Source: CAMLJR01 sp964631955 | GTDB lineage: Bacteria; Pseudomonadota; Gammaproteobacteria; Pseudomonadales; CAMLJR01 | Length of the DNA: 64,000 bases | Direction: 5' to 3' | NCBI GenBank assembly: GCA_964631955.1 | Contig: CAZWBA010000004.1 | Coordinates: 124,001 to 188,000 of the forward strand | Position numbers and translations under genes: made by a program | Notes under the pieces: model-generated | The model's database searches: none | What the model was told of the DNA's origin: nothing | The model's input: the letters and a program-made list of their open reading frames with translations, nothing else | In this document: positions 61,846 to 64,000 of the stretch, piece after piece | Position numbering within the stretch: the stretch's first letter is position 1 | Layout: each line of letters starts with the position of its first letter

Positions 61846-64000
61846 TTGAAAGGCAGCCGTACTCGACTCTCACTTTTATTCTGCGCCATTGCAGCAATCA
61901 GTAGCGGCTGCAATCGCGCCGATAACGATACGCCTGCGCAGAAGGCAAACAGCCACCTCGAACGCGCCGAAAGTTATCGCCAGCAGGGCCAATATCGCGC
62001 GGCGATCATCGAAGCGCGCAATGCAATAGACGCAGCACCGCAGGACAGTCGCGGCGTCATCGAGCTGGCCACGCTGCTCAATGAACTCAACCAGGGCAGG
62101 CAGGCGTTGCGCATTCTGGAGCCGCTCGCGCAGAGCAGCGACCGTGCCGTCATCATTGCACGCACCGATGCACTTTTGTCGCAGGGAAAATCGCGATCTG
62201 CACTGGAATATCTGCAGGCACAGAACAATCACGATGATGCCGATATTAAATTGCGTATCGCGCGGGCACAGGTAGGTATCGGCCTGTTCGATGAAGCGCG
62301 AACGAATTTAGCTGCGCTCGAAACCTCAACGCATACAGCCGATGCCAGATTGGAACAAGCCCGCCTGTATGTGCAGCAAGGAAATCCTGCCGCTGCGAAC
62401 CAGATTCTCGAACAGTTATTGCAGGAAAAACCGAATCTCATCGAAGCATTGGCGCTCAGCGCAAAACTTGCGGAACTGCGCGGCGATCTGGAAGGCGCAG
62501 AAGCCCTGCTCAGCCGTGCGCTGATCAATTTGCCGCAGACCGATATGATCACACCGATCAAGGCAATGGTGCTGCAGCAGCTCATACCGATTTTGACGAA
62601 GCTCGGGCGCAGCAGCGAATCGCTCGTCTATGCAAAGGCGCTCGCCGACGCTGATCCGCAGGGCACGATTTTGCAGGATAAATTCAAGCAGGGACTGGAG
62701 GCATTCAAGGCGGGCAAGCTCGCAGAAGCGGAAGTCGCGCTCAGCGAGGTTTACGAACAAACCCGCGATGATTATGCCGGACTATTACTGGGCATGATCA
62801 AGTACAACCAGAAGGATTTTACGGGCGCTGCTGCGCTGCTCGGCGAAAACGCCGACACGGAAATCACGCCCGATGCCGCATTGAAAGCATTGGCCAATGC
62901 AGAGCTGCATCTGGGACAGCCCGACAAGTTACTCGAATTGATCGGACCCGATGAGCAAAAACATATCAAGGACCCCGAGCTAAAGGCATTGGTCGGTATT
63001 GCCCTGGTGCAATCCGGCAAACAGAGCGATGGAGAAAAGTTTTTCGCCGAAGCGTTGCGCGAAAACTCCTCGAACGCGTCGGTTCGCGCGATCGTGGCCC
63101 GTCACTACCTCATCAGCAATCAAGCTGAAAAAGCGATAAAAACGCTCGAAGAAGGATTAGCAAAAGATGTCGACGATGGTTTAACACGCCTGCTGATCGG
63201 CGCCTATGTGCAAACGGGAAAAATCGATGCCGCAATGCGCTCTGCACAAAATCTTGCGGCGACCACGCCAGCGCAGGCGGCCAATCATCATATTCTCGGA
63301 CATACTGCACTCGTCGCGAAGCAATACGCGATCGGCGAGAAAGCACTGCAAAAGGCGCTGGCCCTGCAACCCGATTACGCGCCCGCTCTGCTCGACTCGG
63401 CGCGCCTGCATCTCATTCGCCAGCAGGCTCAACCCGCGGCGGATATTTATCAACGCCTGATTGCAGCGAATGCCGATGATGTATCTGCGCTGAAGGGATT
63501 TATTACCGCGCAGGAAATGCTCGGCGTAAAAGCACACGACGACATTGAAAACAAAATAACGCAGCTCGCCAACTCGGATACGGCACGCGCGGTCCTTGCC
63601 GAATATTACTTGCGCAATCAGCGCGCCGAGGATGCGAACCGGCTGCTGTCGTCGATCACTGTCGCAGCCGGTAATGGTTATCCGGCATCCGTCAAACAAT
63701 TGTATGCGCTGTCGGAAGCAAGCCGGCTTTTAAAGGACAAGGAATATAATCGCGCCAGTCAGGCCGCACTCGAAGGTCTGCGCCTCAATCCGCGCAACCC
63801 ACATTTACTCGCATTGCTGGGCCATATCTCCATCGCGTCCGGCGCCACTCAGGAAGCCGCGAAAATTATCGATCAGTTTGCATTGCTCGAACCGGACTCA
63901 CCGGCCCTGGCTGATCTGCGCGCTTCATATACGCTTGCAACGGGAGACACTGCAAACGCAACGCAACAGCTGCGCACACTATGGAATGACACGCGCAGTG
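61846..64000 (+). CDS. prsT: PEP-CTERM system TPR lipoprotein PrsT (partial, runs off the window)
   Basis: An open frame of at least 718 codons with no stop before the window end. It starts at a TTG (61846) preceded by AAAAGGA with good spacing. A lipoprotein signal (LSLLFCAIAAISSGC) is followed by many TPR-like repeats: SYRQQGQYRAAIIEARNAID, DARLEQARLYVQQGNPAAAN and ALQPDYAPALLDSARLHLIR. Position directly after prsK-prsR and the long TPR array match PrsT of the XrtA system, typically over 900 residues. It would act in the periplasm or outer membrane during exopolysaccharide export. Confidence 0.82.
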   Translation, partial: MKGSRTRLSLLFCAIAAISSGCNRADNDTPAQKANSHLERAESYRQQGQYRAAIIEARNAIDAAPQDSRGVIELATLLNELNQGRQALRILEPLAQSSDRAVIIARTDALLSQGKSRSALEYLQAQNNHDDADIKLRIARAQVGIGLFDEARTNLAALETSTHTADARLEQARLYVQQGNPAAANQILEQLLQEKPNLIEALALSAKLAELRGDLEGAEALLSRALINLPQTDMITPIKAMVLQQLIPILTKLGRSSESLVYAKALADADPQGTILQDKFKQGLEAFKAGKLAEAEVALSEVYEQTRDDYAGLLLGMIKYNQKDFTGAAALLGENADTEITPDAALKALANAELHLGQPDKLLELIGPDEQKHIKDPELKALVGIALVQSGKQSDGEKFFAEALRENSSNASVRAIVARHYLISNQAEKAIKTLEEGLAKDVDDGLTRLLIGAYVQTGKIDAAMRSAQNLAATTPAQAANHHILGHTALVAKQYAIGEKALQKALALQPDYAPALLDSARLHLIRQQAQPAADIYQRLIAANADDVSALKGFITAQEMLGVKAHDDIENKITQLANSDTARAVLAEYYLRNQRAEDANRLLSSITVAAGNGYPASVKQLYALSEASRLLKDKEYNRASQAALEGLRLNPRNPHLLALLGHISIASGATQEAAKIIDQFALLEPDSPALADLRASYTLATGDTANATQQLRTLWNDTRS

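Noticed and set aside
1..64000. CRISPR arrays, tRNA, rRNA, prophage
   Set aside because: No regularly spaced repeats, no cloverleaf-like or rRNA-like sequence, and no phage structural or integrase genes found by reading.

Overview
The window is a stretch of bacterial chromosome, almost certainly gammaproteobacterial and probably near the Pseudomonadales/Cellvibrionales. The grounds are a long-form dapD in a dapC/dapD/dapE neighbourhood, rlmL next to rmf, aguA/aguB, DUF2797, DUF1315 and DUF1631 genes, a REP-type tyrosine transposase and the XrtA-type prsK-prsR-prsT genes. It is densely coded and moderately GC-rich. I see no rRNA, tRNA, CRISPR array, prophage or intact insertion sequence.

Layout. 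1-5.1 kb: lysine/peptidoglycan precursor genes (dapC, dapD, dapE) interleaved with nth, an ArsC/Spx-like gene and a small SutA-like gene. 5.1-8.4 kb: rlmL, rmf and a small Ala/Pro/Glu lipoprotein, with two clear terminators. 8.5-14.7 kb: a mixed set holding a PAS-GGDEF diguanylate cyclase, a DUF2845 protein, a RAYT-like protein that has lost its HUH histidines, a membrane protein, a PQQ-type sugar dehydrogenase fused to cytochrome c, and a cNMP-binding/rhodanese protein. 15.1-24.6 kb: a nine-gene minus-strand cluster of ExbB, two ExbDs, a TonB/AgmX-like protein, three large repeat or TPR proteins (two of them lipoproteins) and two small secreted proteins. It resembles the core of the myxobacterial Agl-Glt envelope machine. 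24.8-33.6 kb: a Tat-exported DUF1501-like protein and three c-type-heme proteins (LamG lipoprotein, DUF1588-like, hydrazine-synthase-alpha-like lipoprotein) around a divergent promoter region. 33.7-37.1 kb: an SH3/beta-barrel fusion, a second beta-barrel, a TlpA-like thioredoxin, DUF4266 and DUF3570. 37.1-55.3 kb: mostly housekeeping and metabolic genes (MFS, CitE-like lyase, pepN, DUF2797, DUF1315, rhomboid, nadK, a second cNMP/rhodanese protein, PLP deaminase, a coiled-coil protein, aguB/aguA, TauE/SafE, NfeD/SPFH, ispB). 55.4-64 kb: an Fn3-like lipoprotein, DUF1631, and prsK-prsR-prsT, the last running off the window; an XrtA/exopolysaccharide locus probably follows.

How parts fit. The dap genes act in one pathway. 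AguA and AguB are consecutive steps from agmatine to putrescine. NfeD and SPFH form a known membrane pair. PrsK/PrsR should control sigma-54 genes of the PEP-CTERM/exopolysaccharide system. The two best candidates for little-described systems are the Agl-Glt-like trans-envelope cluster (15.1-24.6 kb), in which one ExbD has lost its proton-carrying aspartate, and the extracytoplasmic redox region (24.8-37.1 kb), with several c-type heme proteins and a TlpA-DUF4266-DUF3570 unit ending in a Gly/Cys-rich tail.

Repeats. Two compound palindromic elements (1283-1413 and 42036-42170) share the same two inverted modules in opposite order and touch stop codons of neighbouring genes. A second palindrome family (14963-14984 and 15005-15028) shows compensatory stem changes. 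All annotation is by reading alone; family names rest on recognised motifs, not on searches.
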